This document shows, in pieces, positions 45,164 to 52,704 of a stretch of 64,000 bases of DNA. The DNA is from Roseateles_B flavus (lineage in GTDB: Bacteria; Pseudomonadota; Gammaproteobacteria; Burkholderiales; Burkholderiaceae_C): positions 62,001-126,000 of the forward strand of contig NZ_JBDPZC010000005.1 of NCBI RefSeq assembly GCF_039872765.1, given 5' to 3'. Within the stretch, counting starts at the first letter, position 1. The number at the start of each line of letters is the position of its first letter. The notes under the pieces are model-generated. The model saw nothing but the letters and a program-made list of their open reading frames with translations. It had not been told where the DNA came from and searched no databases. Made by a program: the position numbers and the translations under genes.

Positions 45164-45664
45164 ATGGCATCGAACAAGACTTCGCGCAAGAGCAGTTCCA
45201 GCAAGGCCGCGGACCCCCGTGACCAGTGGCTGCGCCTGGACAGCCAGCTGTGCTTTGCCCTGTATTCCAGCTCATTGGCGATGACCAAGCTCTACAAGCC
45301 CCTGCTGGCGCCGCTGGGATTGACCTATCCGCAGTACCTGGTGCTGCTGGCCCTGTGGGAGCAGGACGGCCAGTCCGTCAGCGCCCTGGGCGAGCGCCTC
45401 TCGCTGGACTCCGGCACGCTGACGCCGCTGCTCAAGCGCATGGAGCAGGCCGGGCTGCTGGTGCGTCTGCGCGACGCCCAGGACGAGCGCCGCGTGCTGC
45501 TGAGCCTGACCCGCGAAGGCCGCGCCCTGAAGGCCCCGGCCCGCAAGATTCCCGAAGCCCTGGCCTGCGCCAGCGCCTGCTCGCTGGACGAGCTGGCTGC
45601 CCTCACCCAGCGCCTGCATGCCTTGCGCAATCAACTCCAACGCAGCGTCCAGGACGCTGCCTGA
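45164..45664 (+). CDS. ohrR: MarR-family organic hydroperoxide sensor OhrR
   Basis: 166 residues from the ATG giving MASNKTSRKS; the ATG at 45143 is less likely because it would start next to the operator. A winged-helix MarR fold is visible: LSLDSGTLTPLLKRMEQAGLLVR (recognition helix) and RDAQDERRVLLSLTREGRAL (wing). The reactive Cys is Cys30 in SQLCFALYSSS, the position used by OhrR to sense peroxide; further Cys near the C-terminus (ALACASACS) may form the disulfide of 2-Cys OhrR. It is followed by ohr on the same strand and preceded by its operator. Confidence 0.92.
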   Translation: MASNKTSRKSSSSKAADPRDQWLRLDSQLCFALYSSSLAMTKLYKPLLAPLGLTYPQYLVLLALWEQDGQSVSALGERLSLDSGTLTPLLKRMEQAGLLVRLRDAQDERRVLLSLTREGRALKAPARKIPEALACASACSLDELAALTQRLHALRNQLQRSVQDAA

Positions 45665-45701
45665 CACCCCCGCCCTCGGGCTCACCACGAAAGGACTCAT
45701 C

Positions 45702-46127
45702 ATGGCTCTCGAAAAAGTGCTCTACACCGCCACCGCCACCGCCACGGGCGGCCGCCAGGGCACGGCCGAATCCAGTGACGGCAAGCTGAAGATCGACCTG
45801 TCCACGCCCCGTGAACTCGGCGGCGCCGGCGGCGACGGCACCAACCCCGAGCAGCTGTTCGCTGCCGGCTATTCCGCCTGCTTCATCGGCGCCATCAAGG
45901 CCGTGGCCGCCAAGCAGAAGATCGCCGTGCCCAACGATGTCTCCATCACCAGCGACGTCGGCATCGGCCCCATCCCCCAAGGCTTCGGCATCCAGGTGGC
46001 CATGCGCATCAGCCTGCCCGGCATGGAACGTGCCGCCGCCCAGGCACTCGTGGACGCGGCCCACCAGGTCTGCCCCTACAGCAATGCGACCCGGGGCAAT
46101 ATCGACGTCAGCCTGACCCTGGTCTGA
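45702..46127 (+). CDS. ohr: Organic hydroperoxide resistance protein Ohr
   Basis: 141 residues, the standard size. A thiol peroxidase of the Ohr/OsmC fold that reduces organic and fatty-acid hydroperoxides using lipoylated proteins. Catalytic Cys60 (GYSACFIGA) and Cys124 (VCPYSNATRGN) are both present, with the supporting Arg18 (GGRQGTAES). It lies 37 bases after ohrR, so it is probably controlled by the same operator. A dispersed repeat and a terminator follow. Confidence 0.96.
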   Translation: MALEKVLYTATATATGGRQGTAESSDGKLKIDLSTPRELGGAGGDGTNPEQLFAAGYSACFIGAIKAVAAKQKIAVPNDVSITSDVGIGPIPQGFGIQVAMRISLPGMERAAAQALVDAAHQVCPYSNATRGNIDVSLTLV

Positions 46128-46133
46128 GCCAGT

Positions 46134-46147
46134 CAAGACCTGACCCC
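46134..46147 (-). repeat. Dispersed repeat just after ohr
   Basis: CAAGACCTGACCCC, 6 bases after the ohr stop, matches 14 bases of the repeat family (GGGGTCAGGTCTTG orientation on the minus strand). Confidence 0.65.
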
Positions 46148-46152
46148 ATGAA

Positions 46153-46179
46153 AAAAGCCGGTCCTTGCGACCGGCTTTT
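46153..46179. terminator. Bidirectional intrinsic terminator between ohr and the asparaginase gene
   Basis: A perfect 11-bp stem (AAAAGCCGGTC / GACCGGCTTTT) with a CTTGC loop and flanking A- and T-runs. It can terminate ohrR-ohr on the plus strand and the asparaginase gene on the minus strand. Confidence 0.9.
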
Positions 46180-46208
46180 CATTGCTGCGGCGGAGCCAGG
46201 TGCTGCAC

Positions 46209-47162
46209 TCAGGACTGCGCGGGCTCCCCCAGCAGGCGCAGCAGCAACTCGACCCGCGCCTTGACAGGGCTGAGCCCGCCCGCCGCAGGGAGCCCACGCC
46301 CGTTCTCGGCCACAGGCCCGCCATCGCAGCGCGTGCTGCGCAGCACCTGGATACCCGCGGCCTGCGCGTCCAGCAGGGCCTGTTCCAGGGCCGTGCTGAG
46401 CGTGCCATTGCCCGTACCGGCCACCACCAGGCCCTCGACGCCTTCGTGCGCCAGCAGCCGCACCAGGCGGCCGTCGGCATGGGCATGGTTGAGCACGATC
46501 TCCACGCGCGGCCAGGCCTCGCCCTCGGCCGGCAGCAAGGCGCTGCCGATGGCCTGCGGAGCCGCCAGGGCCCGCGAGAGCCAGCGCACCCGTCCCTCCT
46601 CCACCTGCGCCAGCACCGTGCCGTCGCGGCCGCGGAAGGCGTCCACGCGGTAGCTGTGGGCCTTCTGGACCTGGTCGGCGCCGTAGACCTGGCCCGCCAC
46701 GCACACCATCACCCCGCAGGCCGCCGGATCGTTCAGGAGATGGGCCGCATCCAGCATGTTCTGGGGCCCGTCCAGCTGCAGGGCCGTGGCCGGGCGCATG
46801 GCGGCGGTCAGCACCACCGGCTTGCCCGGCGCCAGCACGCGGTGCAGGAAGTAGGCGGTCTCCTCGAGGGTATCCGTGCCGTGCGTGATCAGCACGCCGC
46901 GGACCTCCTCGCGCGCCAGCTGCGCCTCCACGGCCAGGGCCAGGCGGCGCCAGGTCGGGAAGTCCATGTCCTTGCTGTCCAGCTGGGCGAGCTGCCGTGC
47001 CTCCAGTCTGAAGGCCGACAGGCCGGGCACGCCCGCCACCAGGGCGTCGACGCCGATCTCACCGGCCTTGTAGCCCACGTTGTCATTGGCCTGGGCGGCT
47101 TTGCCGGCAATGGTGCCGCCCGTGCCGAGGATGACGATCAAGTCCGCAACTTTGTTTTGCAA
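46209..47162 (-). CDS. L-asparaginase
   Basis: 317 residues if the TTG at 47162 is the start (LQNKVADLIVILGTGGTIAG); an ATG is not available in frame. It hydrolyses asparagine to aspartate and ammonia. Thr14 lies in ILGTGGTIAG and the second catalytic loop is LITHGTDTLEETAYFL. The C-terminal GLVVAGTGNGTLSTAL and VLRSTRCDGGPV are usual for type I/II asparaginases. No signal peptide is seen, so it is likely cytoplasmic. The upstream region is shared with the divergent lexA gene and holds two SOS boxes; one lies 12 bases before this start. Relatives include glutaminase-asparaginases. Confidence 0.88.
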   Translation of the reverse strand: MQNKVADLIVILGTGGTIAGKAAQANDNVGYKAGEIGVDALVAGVPGLSAFRLEARQLAQLDSKDMDFPTWRRLALAVEAQLAREEVRGVLITHGTDTLEETAYFLHRVLAPGKPVVLTAAMRPATALQLDGPQNMLDAAHLLNDPAACGVMVCVAGQVYGADQVQKAHSYRVDAFRGRDGTVLAQVEEGRVRWLSRALAAPQAIGSALLPAEGEAWPRVEIVLNHAHADGRLVRLLAHEGVEGLVVAGTGNGTLSTALEQALLDAQAAGIQVLRSTRCDGGPVAENGRGLPAAGGLSPVKARVELLLRLLGEPAQS

Positions 47163-47173
47163 TTTCCGAGGTC

Positions 47174-47189
47174 CTGGATAAAAATACAG
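47174..47189. promoter_or_regulatory. LexA (SOS) box 1, near the asparaginase start
   Basis: CTGGATAAAAATACAG fits CTG-N10-CAG and is close to the enterobacterial SOS consensus (CTGTATATATATACAG). It lies in the lexA-asparaginase gap, 12 bases from the asparaginase TTG and overlapping its likely ribosome-binding region. Confidence 0.72.
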
Positions 47190-47192
47190 CCA

Positions 47193-47208
47193 CTGGATGA
47201 ATATCCAG
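47193..47208. promoter_or_regulatory. LexA (SOS) box 2
   Basis: CTGGATGAATATCCAG has perfectly symmetrical CTGGAT / ATCCAG arms, again in the CTG-N10-CAG form. It starts 19 bases after box 1, so a pair of LexA dimers could bind the same face of the helix. Such double boxes often serve lexA autoregulation. Confidence 0.75.
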
Positions 47209-47265
47209 ATCTCATGAATCCCGGGGCCGGAGGCCAGCGCCAGCCCCATCACCGAAAGGTCGCCC

Positions 47266-47982
47266 GTGGACGCCAGCCCCAAACTCACCGCCCGGCAGCA
47301 GCAGATTTTCGATCTGGTGCGCCAGAGTATCGAGGAAACCGGCGCTCCGCCCACCCGTGCCGAAATCGCCGCCGAGCTGGGCTTCAAGTCCGCCAATGCC
47401 GCCGAGGAACATTTGCAGGCGCTGGCCCGCAAGGGCGTGATCGAGCTGGTGGGCGGCACTTCCCGGGGCATTCGCCTGCCGGGGGCCGCGCTGAAGGCGC
47501 TCAACAGGGCCCGCGAAATGAGGGAATCGATGCGGGAAACCTTGCGCGATTCCCTCAGCAGCGATGCGCAATTTGCATTGCCCATTCCCGGCCTGGCCCA
47601 GCTGACCCTGCCCCTGGTGGGCCGCGTGGCCGCCGGCGCGCCCATCCTGGCGCAGGAGCACATCGAACAGCAGTACAGCGTCGAGCCCAGCCTCTTCGCC
47701 AGGAAGCCGGACTACCTGCTGCGCGTGCGCGGCCAGAGCATGCGTGACGTCGGCATCATGGACGGCGACCTGCTGGCCGTGCAGAAATGTGCCGAGGCCA
47801 AGAACGGCCAGATCGTCGTCGCCCGCATCGGCGATGAGGTCACGGTCAAGCGCTTCCGCAAGGAGCGCCAGCACATCACCTTGCTGCCCGAGAACCCGGA
47901 CTTCCAGCCTATCGTCGTCACCGGCGACGAGCCCTTCGCCATCGAGGGCCTGGCCGTGGGGCTGATCCGCAATCAGTTCTGA
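47266..47982 (+). CDS. lexA: SOS repressor LexA
   Basis: 238 residues with a GTG start that has GAAAGG at good spacing. It represses DNA damage genes and is inactivated when RecA triggers self-cleavage. The winged-helix domain is LTARQQQIFDLVRQSIEETGAPPTRAEIAAELGFKS in part, followed by AAEEHLQALARKGVIEL. The cleavage bond is Ala123-Gly124 (GRVAAGAPILA). The catalytic dyad is Ser158 (RGQSMRD) and Lys195 (VTVKRF). It is slightly longer than E. coli LexA (202) because of an insert in the linker (about 85-110: NRAREMRESMRETLRD). Two SOS boxes lie upstream. Confidence 0.96.
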   Translation: MDASPKLTARQQQIFDLVRQSIEETGAPPTRAEIAAELGFKSANAAEEHLQALARKGVIELVGGTSRGIRLPGAALKALNRAREMRESMRETLRDSLSSDAQFALPIPGLAQLTLPLVGRVAAGAPILAQEHIEQQYSVEPSLFARKPDYLLRVRGQSMRDVGIMDGDLLAVQKCAEAKNGQIVVARIGDEVTVKRFRKERQHITLLPENPDFQPIVVTGDEPFAIEGLAVGLIRNQF

Positions 47983-48048
47983 GCCCGGCGCCTGCCGGGG
48001 CACTTGTCTGCGGCCCGGAAAGTGGCCTTGTGCTGCATGGCCTGGCGT

Positions 48049-48114
48049 GGGGTCAGGTCTTGTGCGATGCAGGCCTGACACGGGTTCAGGCCTGACACGG
48101 GGTCAGGTCTTGCC
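48049..48114. repeat. Cluster of dispersed repeats after lexA
   Basis: The 233-base gap between lexA and livK holds GGGGTCAGGTCTTG at 48049-48062, two tandem 17-base units starting CAGGCCTGACACGGG at 48070 and 48087, and an exact GGGTCAGGTCTTGCC at 48100-48114. The units are variants of one another, so the cluster looks like local duplication of the repeat. Confidence 0.75.
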
Positions 48115-48147
48115 AGCCCTCATTCGCCAGGCGAGCCACCAATGAAA

Positions 48148-48169
48148 AACGCCCACCGAAGTGGGCGTT
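48148..48169 (-). terminator. Intrinsic terminator of livK
   Basis: On the minus strand AACGCCCAC-TTCG-GTGGGCGTT forms a 9-bp stem with a TTCG tetraloop, followed by further T residues. It is 47 bases after the livK stop, as expected for a rho-independent terminator. Confidence 0.9.
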
Positions 48170-48215
48170 CGACTTTCAGGTCTCGGCAGGCCTGAGCCTG
48201 CCGAGGCACTGATGC

Positions 48216-49358
48216 TTAGCGCACGACCGCGATCTGCTCGCGGGCACCGCCCTTGTAGGTGTACAGGGTCAGGGCGCCGTTCTTGATGTCGCCCTTGTTG
48301 TCGAAGCTGATCGTGCCCGTCACGCCCTTGTAGCCTTCGGTCTTGGCCAGCACCGGCAGGTACTTCGCGGGTTCAGCCGAGCCGGCCTTCACCATGGCGG
48401 CGACCATCACGTTCAGCGCGTCGTACACGTACGGTGCGTAGATCTGCACTTCGACCTTGTACTTGTCCTTGAAGCGGGCCTTGAAGTCGTCCATGGACTT
48501 CTTGGATTCGCCTTCCACGCCACCGGCTTCGGCGCACACCACCTGGCCGTCACCCATGGTGCCGCCCGACAGCTTGGGCAGCTCGCCCGAGCAGATGCCG
48601 TCGCCGCCCATGAACTTGGCTTCGATCCCCAGCTGCTTCATCTGGCGCAGCATCGGGCCGGCCACGGCGTCCATGCCGCCGAAGAAGATCACGTCGGGCT
48701 TCTTGCCCTTCAGCGAGGTCAGGATGGAGCTGAAGTCCGTGGCCTTGTCGTTGGTGAACTCGCGACCCACCACCTTGCCGCCGGAGGCCTTCACGCCCTT
48801 CTCGAACTCGTCTGCCACGCCCTGGCCGTAAGCGGTACGGTCATCGATCACGGCGATGGCCTTGCCCTTGAGCTGGTTCACGGCGTACTTGCCCAGCGTG
48901 CCACCCAGGTGCACGTCATCAGCCACCACGCGGAAGGCGGTCTTGTAGCCGTTGCGGGTGAACTTGGGGTTCGTCGCCGAGGGGCTGATCTGCGGCACAC
49001 CGGCATCGCTGTAGACCTTGGACGCGGGGATGGAGGTGCCCGAGTTCAGGTGACCGATCACGCCGTTGACCTTGGAGTCCATCAGCTTCTGGGCTGCGGC
49101 CGTGCCTTGCTTGGGATCGCCGGCGTCGTCTTCCGCCAGCAGTTCGAACTTGGCCTTCTTGCCACCGATCGTCACGCCCTTGGCGTTCAGTTCATCGATG
49201 GCCATGCGGGCGCCCAACTCATTGTCCTTGCCCAGGTGGGCAATGCCGCCGCTGGTGGGACCGACGTGACCGATCTTCACGACCAGGTCTTGAGCCATGG
49301 CAGCACCGCCCAGCATCAGGGCGACGGCACCCACAACCACATTCAACTTGACTTGCAT
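48216..49358 (-). CDS. Branched-chain amino acid ABC transporter substrate-binding protein (LivK-like)
   Basis: 380 residues from the ATG giving MQVKLNVVVGAVALMLGG, preceded by GGAGG. The signal peptide is cleaved near AMA-QDLVV, so the protein is periplasmic. The Leu/Ile/Val-binding family is clear from VKIGHVGPTSGGIAHLGKDNELGARMAIDELN, AAQKLMDSKVNGVIGHLNSGTSIPASKVY, DDRTAYGQGVADEF and DVIFFGGMDAVAGPMLRQM. No permease or ATPase genes lie next to it, so it may serve a transporter encoded elsewhere. A strong terminator follows. Confidence 0.92.
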   Translation of the reverse strand: MQVKLNVVVGAVALMLGGAAMAQDLVVKIGHVGPTSGGIAHLGKDNELGARMAIDELNAKGVTIGGKKAKFELLAEDDAGDPKQGTAAAQKLMDSKVNGVIGHLNSGTSIPASKVYSDAGVPQISPSATNPKFTRNGYKTAFRVVADDVHLGGTLGKYAVNQLKGKAIAVIDDRTAYGQGVADEFEKGVKASGGKVVGREFTNDKATDFSSILTSLKGKKPDVIFFGGMDAVAGPMLRQMKQLGIEAKFMGGDGICSGELPKLSGGTMGDGQVVCAEAGGVEGESKKSMDDFKARFKDKYKVEVQIYAPYVYDALNVMVAAMVKAGSAEPAKYLPVLAKTEGYKGVTGTISFDNKGDIKNGALTLYTYKGGAREQIAVVR

Positions 49359-49632
49359 GAATAACCTCCGAGTTGGAAGAAGGAGAGCGTTATGTTGTCG
49401 ATTGCTCAACGCCGCAGACCATACTCCAATTCCGAGGCGTCCTCTATGGGGAAAGCATGGAAAGCCGCCTGCGTCGCGTCTGCGTTGCGCCGATCACACC
49501 AACGCCCTGGCCGCTGTTCGGTTGACCTCGGACCACGCTTTCACCGGGCCTGTGCGGGCACGCCCGCGCCCGGTGCGGCATGCCCGCGGACGGGGCCTCG
49601 CCGCAGCAGCCTCCATGCCGCCTGCGCCGCGC

Positions 49633-50718
49633 TCAAGCCTTGGAGCGGCCCTCGTGCGATGACAGGGACTCGGCGCTGAGCGCCTCCATCACGTGCAGGT
49701 GCAGGCTGGGCTTCAGCGATTCGATCAGGGACTCCGACAGCTGCGGCGACAGGCGGATCAGCGTCTCCACCAGCGCACTGGGCAGCTCGTCGCGCAGCAG
49801 CCGGTCCAGGGCCTGCTGGAGGATGGCCTGCAGACGCTCCTCGCTGATGCCCGGCACATGCTCGCCGCCCTGGCGGACCGCATGCATGCCCGGATCCAGG
49901 GCCTGGGAGGTGGCCGGGGTGCCCGCAAGGCCCGCACTCGTGGGCACCGGGGTCGCGGGCATCGGCGCCATCGCCGCAGCAGCACCGGCTGCGGCCAGCA
50001 TGTTCAGCACGGAGGCCGGCACCTCGACAGGCACCGCAGTCGACGACGGCAGGGCAACTTCCTGCGCAGGCTCGACAGCCGGTGCAGGTGCAGGTGCAGG
50101 TGCAAGTTCTGGCGCAAGCGCCACGGGCTCCACGGCGACGAGGGCGCTGGCCTCGAGGGCCTCGCCCGCCAGGGCCGTTGGCGCCGCCGTGGCCCTGGAA
50201 GCGGATGCAGCGGCCTCGGCCACCCCGTCATCGCCCACAGGCGGAATAAGCGCGGCCGCCGCCTGCGGCATAGGCACGCCTGGCTCGGCAGCCCACGGTG
50301 GCGGCGCGTCGAGCTCGGCGGCGGGCCAGGCGGCGTCGGCGCTGCCCACCGGCTCTCCGGCGAGCGAAGGGGGCAGTGCGAAGACGTCCAGCACCTGCGC
50401 ATCCAGGGCAGGCGCCTGCACGGGGGCGACGTCGATGGACAGGTCGATGAAGGGCGTCTCGTCCAGCAGCGCGCTGCCCGATCGGGGCTGCACGACCTGC
50501 CAGGGCGTCATCACACCGCCAGCATCGGCGTGCTGCCCCGCAGCCTCGATGGCCCCGGACTCGTCGCCCCAGTCCAGGCTGATGGGCACCAGCTCCTCGT
50601 CACCTCGCCGGCCTGAGGGCCAGGCTTCGGTGCTCAGGTTCGAGACGGGCTTGGAGAGGCGCTGCTCATCCAGCACCTCGGTCAGGGTGGGCACCACGCG
50701 GGTGCCGGTCGAACTCAT
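49633..50718 (-). CDS. Ala/Pro-rich protein of unknown function
   Basis: 361 residues from the ATG overlapping the holC stop. I do not recognise a family with certainty. N-terminal VPTLTEVLDEQRLSKP resembles the VPVLTDVL opening of DUF2486 proteins that lie beside holC in Burkholderia. The middle (about 100-260) is low-complexity Ala/Pro/Val with an APAPAPA run from GGTGCA tandem repeats at 50081-50104. The C-terminus (about 290-350) is a conserved-looking helical domain: RLQAILQQALDRLLRDELPS and ALVETLIRLSPQLSESLIE. No signal peptide or membrane segment. The 274-base stretch between this gene and livK shows nothing else I can name; it must hold the livK promoter. Confidence 0.6.
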   Translation of the reverse strand: MSSTGTRVVPTLTEVLDEQRLSKPVSNLSTEAWPSGRRGDEELVPISLDWGDESGAIEAAGQHADAGGVMTPWQVVQPRSGSALLDETPFIDLSIDVAPVQAPALDAQVLDVFALPPSLAGEPVGSADAAWPAAELDAPPPWAAEPGVPMPQAAAALIPPVGDDGVAEAAASASRATAAPTALAGEALEASALVAVEPVALAPELAPAPAPAPAVEPAQEVALPSSTAVPVEVPASVLNMLAAAGAAAAMAPMPATPVPTSAGLAGTPATSQALDPGMHAVRQGGEHVPGISEERLQAILQQALDRLLRDELPSALVETLIRLSPQLSESLIESLKPSLHLHVMEALSAESLSSHEGRSKA

Positions 50719-51146
50719 GCATTGACCTCGTGATGCTTGATGTCCAGACCCATCTCGCGATAGGCCTTGTAGCGGCGGCGGCCGGCCTGGACCTGCTCCG
50801 GCTCGCTCGACAGCACCTCCAGCACGCGATCCAGCGCTGCCACATCCGCCATGAAGTCGGCGCCCAGGTTGAGCACCGTGCGGCAATGGGGCGCGGCATC
50901 CTGGCGCTCGGCCAGCACGATGGGCGTGGCCTTCAGCAAGGCCTCGTCCACGTCACCGCGCAGCAGCAGGTGCGGCACGAAGTCGGTGGGCTCCTGCGTC
51001 CACAGGGCCGCATCCAGCCGCGACAGCAGCGAGGCAGGCCCCAGCACCAGGACCCGCGCCCCGCTGCCATAGGCCTTGCGCAGCAGGCGGGTGGCGAAAT
51101 GCAGGCGGTCGGAGACACCCGTGTAGAAGCTCACTTCAGCGGCCAT
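50715..51146 (-). CDS. holC: DNA polymerase III chi subunit HolC
   Basis: 143 residues, typical for chi. It links the clamp-loader complex to single-strand binding protein. Recognised by VSFYTGVSDRLHFATRLLRKAYGSGARVLVLG at the start, WTQEPTDFVPHLL and TVLNLGADFMADVAALDRVLEVL, with the C-terminal YKAYREMGLDIKHHEV. The usual neighbour pepA lies upstream on the same strand, 69 bases away. Confidence 0.92.
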   Translation of the reverse strand: MAAEVSFYTGVSDRLHFATRLLRKAYGSGARVLVLGPASLLSRLDAALWTQEPTDFVPHLLLRGDVDEALLKATPIVLAERQDAAPHCRTVLNLGADFMADVAALDRVLEVLSSEPEQVQAGRRRYKAYREMGLDIKHHEVNA

Positions 51147-51215
51147 GCAGGCCTCCGTCGCGCTCTACGGACCGGGCCCGGCCGATGCCAAGCATGCCCA
51201 CCGGCCTCCTCCGCT

Positions 51216-52676
51216 TCACTTGGCGTGCGACAGCACGAAATGCGTCAGCAGGCCCACGGGCCGGCCGGTGCCGCCCTTGGCGCCGCCGCTCTTCCAGGCC
51301 GTGCCAGCGATGTCCAGGTGGCCCCAGCGGTACTTGCTGGTGAAGCGCTTGAGGAACAGGGCTGCGGTGATGGAGCCACCGGCGCGCGAACCCACATTGG
51401 CCACGTCGGCGAAATTGCTCTTGAGGCCTTCCTCGTACTCTTCGTCCAGGGGCAAGCGCCAGCAGGGGTCCAGGGCCTGTTCACCGGCGGCCATCAGCTG
51501 GGCGGCGAGTTCGTCATCGCTGGCGTACATGCCCGAGCGCACCGCGCCCAGCGCGATCACGCAGGCACCGGTCAGGGTGGCCACGTCCACCACCACCGCG
51601 GGCTTGAAGCGCTCGGCGTAGGTCAGCGCATCGCACAGGATCAGGCGGCCTTCGGCATCGGTGTTCAGCACTTCGATGGTCTGGCCGGCCATGGACGTGA
51701 CGACGTCACCCGGCTTCAGCGCCTTGCCGCTGGGCATGTTCTCGCAGGAGGGGATCAGCACGACCAGGTTCAGCTTGGGGCGGAGCTCGGCCACGGCGCG
51801 CAGGGTGCCCAGCACGCCGGCGGCACCGCCCATGTCGAACTTCATCTCGTCCATCTCGGCACCCGGCTTCAGCGAGATGCCGCCGGAGTCGAAGGTCAGG
51901 CCCTTGCCTACCAGCACCACGGGCGCCTGTGTCTTGGGCGCGCCTTCGTACTTGGCGACAATGAACTTCAGGGGCTCGTCCGAGCCCTGGGCGACCGACA
52001 GGAAGGAGCCCATGCCCAGCTTCTCGACGGCCTTCCTGTCCAGCACCTCGACCTTGATGCCATGGCTCTTGGCCAGGGCCTTGGCCTGCTCGGCCAGGAA
52101 GGTCGGCGTGGCGTAGTTGCCCGGGCGATTGCCGCATTCCTTGGCGAGTTCCACACCGGCGGCAATGGCCTGGCCGCGGTCCAGACCCAGCTTCACGGCC
52201 TTGGCCGCGGCCTTGTCGGCCAGCAGCGTGAGCTTGCTCAGGGCCGAGGCGGCGGGCGCGCTGGGCTTGGTGTGGCGGTAGGTGTAGACGGCGTCGGCGG
52301 CGGCCAGGGCGGTCTGCTCGGCCAGGGCCTCGTCCATGCCCTCGAAACCGAGGTAGATCACGGCGGCATGGGCGGCATTGCGGGCCTTGACCAGGCCCAG
52401 CGCGGCGGCCACGGCGGCCTTGGCGCTCTTGAGGCTGGCCTTGCCGGCGGCGGCCAGCACCAGGCGGGCGCTCTTCACGCCGGCGGCGCGCTGCACCAGC
52501 AGGGTCTTGCCGGCCTTGAGCTCGAAATCGCCGAGCTTGATGGCGTCCTTGGCCGCGTCGGCCACGGCCTTGTCCAGCTTGGCCGGCAGGGCCTCACCGG
52601 CGATCACGACGATCAGGGCGTCGGCATTGATGCCGGCCAGGGCGTCCAGGGACGCAGACTGAGTACGGAAGTCCAT
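51216..52676 (-). CDS. pepA: Leucyl aminopeptidase PepA
   Basis: 486 residues from the ATG giving MDFRTQSASLDALAG. A two-metal M17 aminopeptidase; the C-terminal catalytic domain has the signature NTDAEGRLILCDAL, GKGLTFDSGGISLKPG (metal ligands) and VDVATLTGACVIALG. The N-terminal domain is less conserved. It starts 28 bases from the divergent lptF, so the two promoters must overlap. PepA in other bacteria also binds DNA. Confidence 0.95.
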   Translation of the reverse strand: MDFRTQSASLDALAGINADALIVVIAGEALPAKLDKAVADAAKDAIKLGDFELKAGKTLLVQRAAGVKSARLVLAAAGKASLKSAKAAVAAALGLVKARNAAHAAVIYLGFEGMDEALAEQTALAAADAVYTYRHTKPSAPAASALSKLTLLADKAAAKAVKLGLDRGQAIAAGVELAKECGNRPGNYATPTFLAEQAKALAKSHGIKVEVLDRKAVEKLGMGSFLSVAQGSDEPLKFIVAKYEGAPKTQAPVVLVGKGLTFDSGGISLKPGAEMDEMKFDMGGAAGVLGTLRAVAELRPKLNLVVLIPSCENMPSGKALKPGDVVTSMAGQTIEVLNTDAEGRLILCDALTYAERFKPAVVVDVATLTGACVIALGAVRSGMYASDDELAAQLMAAGEQALDPCWRLPLDEEYEEGLKSNFADVANVGSRAGGSITAALFLKRFTSKYRWGHLDIAGTAWKSGGAKGGTGRPVGLLTHFVLSHAK

Positions 52677-52704
52677 AATGCGGTGCAATTAGTAAAGTGC
52701 TCGG

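Noticed and set aside
48049..48114. CRISPR array after lexA
   Set aside because: Units are short and unequal, and belong to the dispersed repeat family found across the window.
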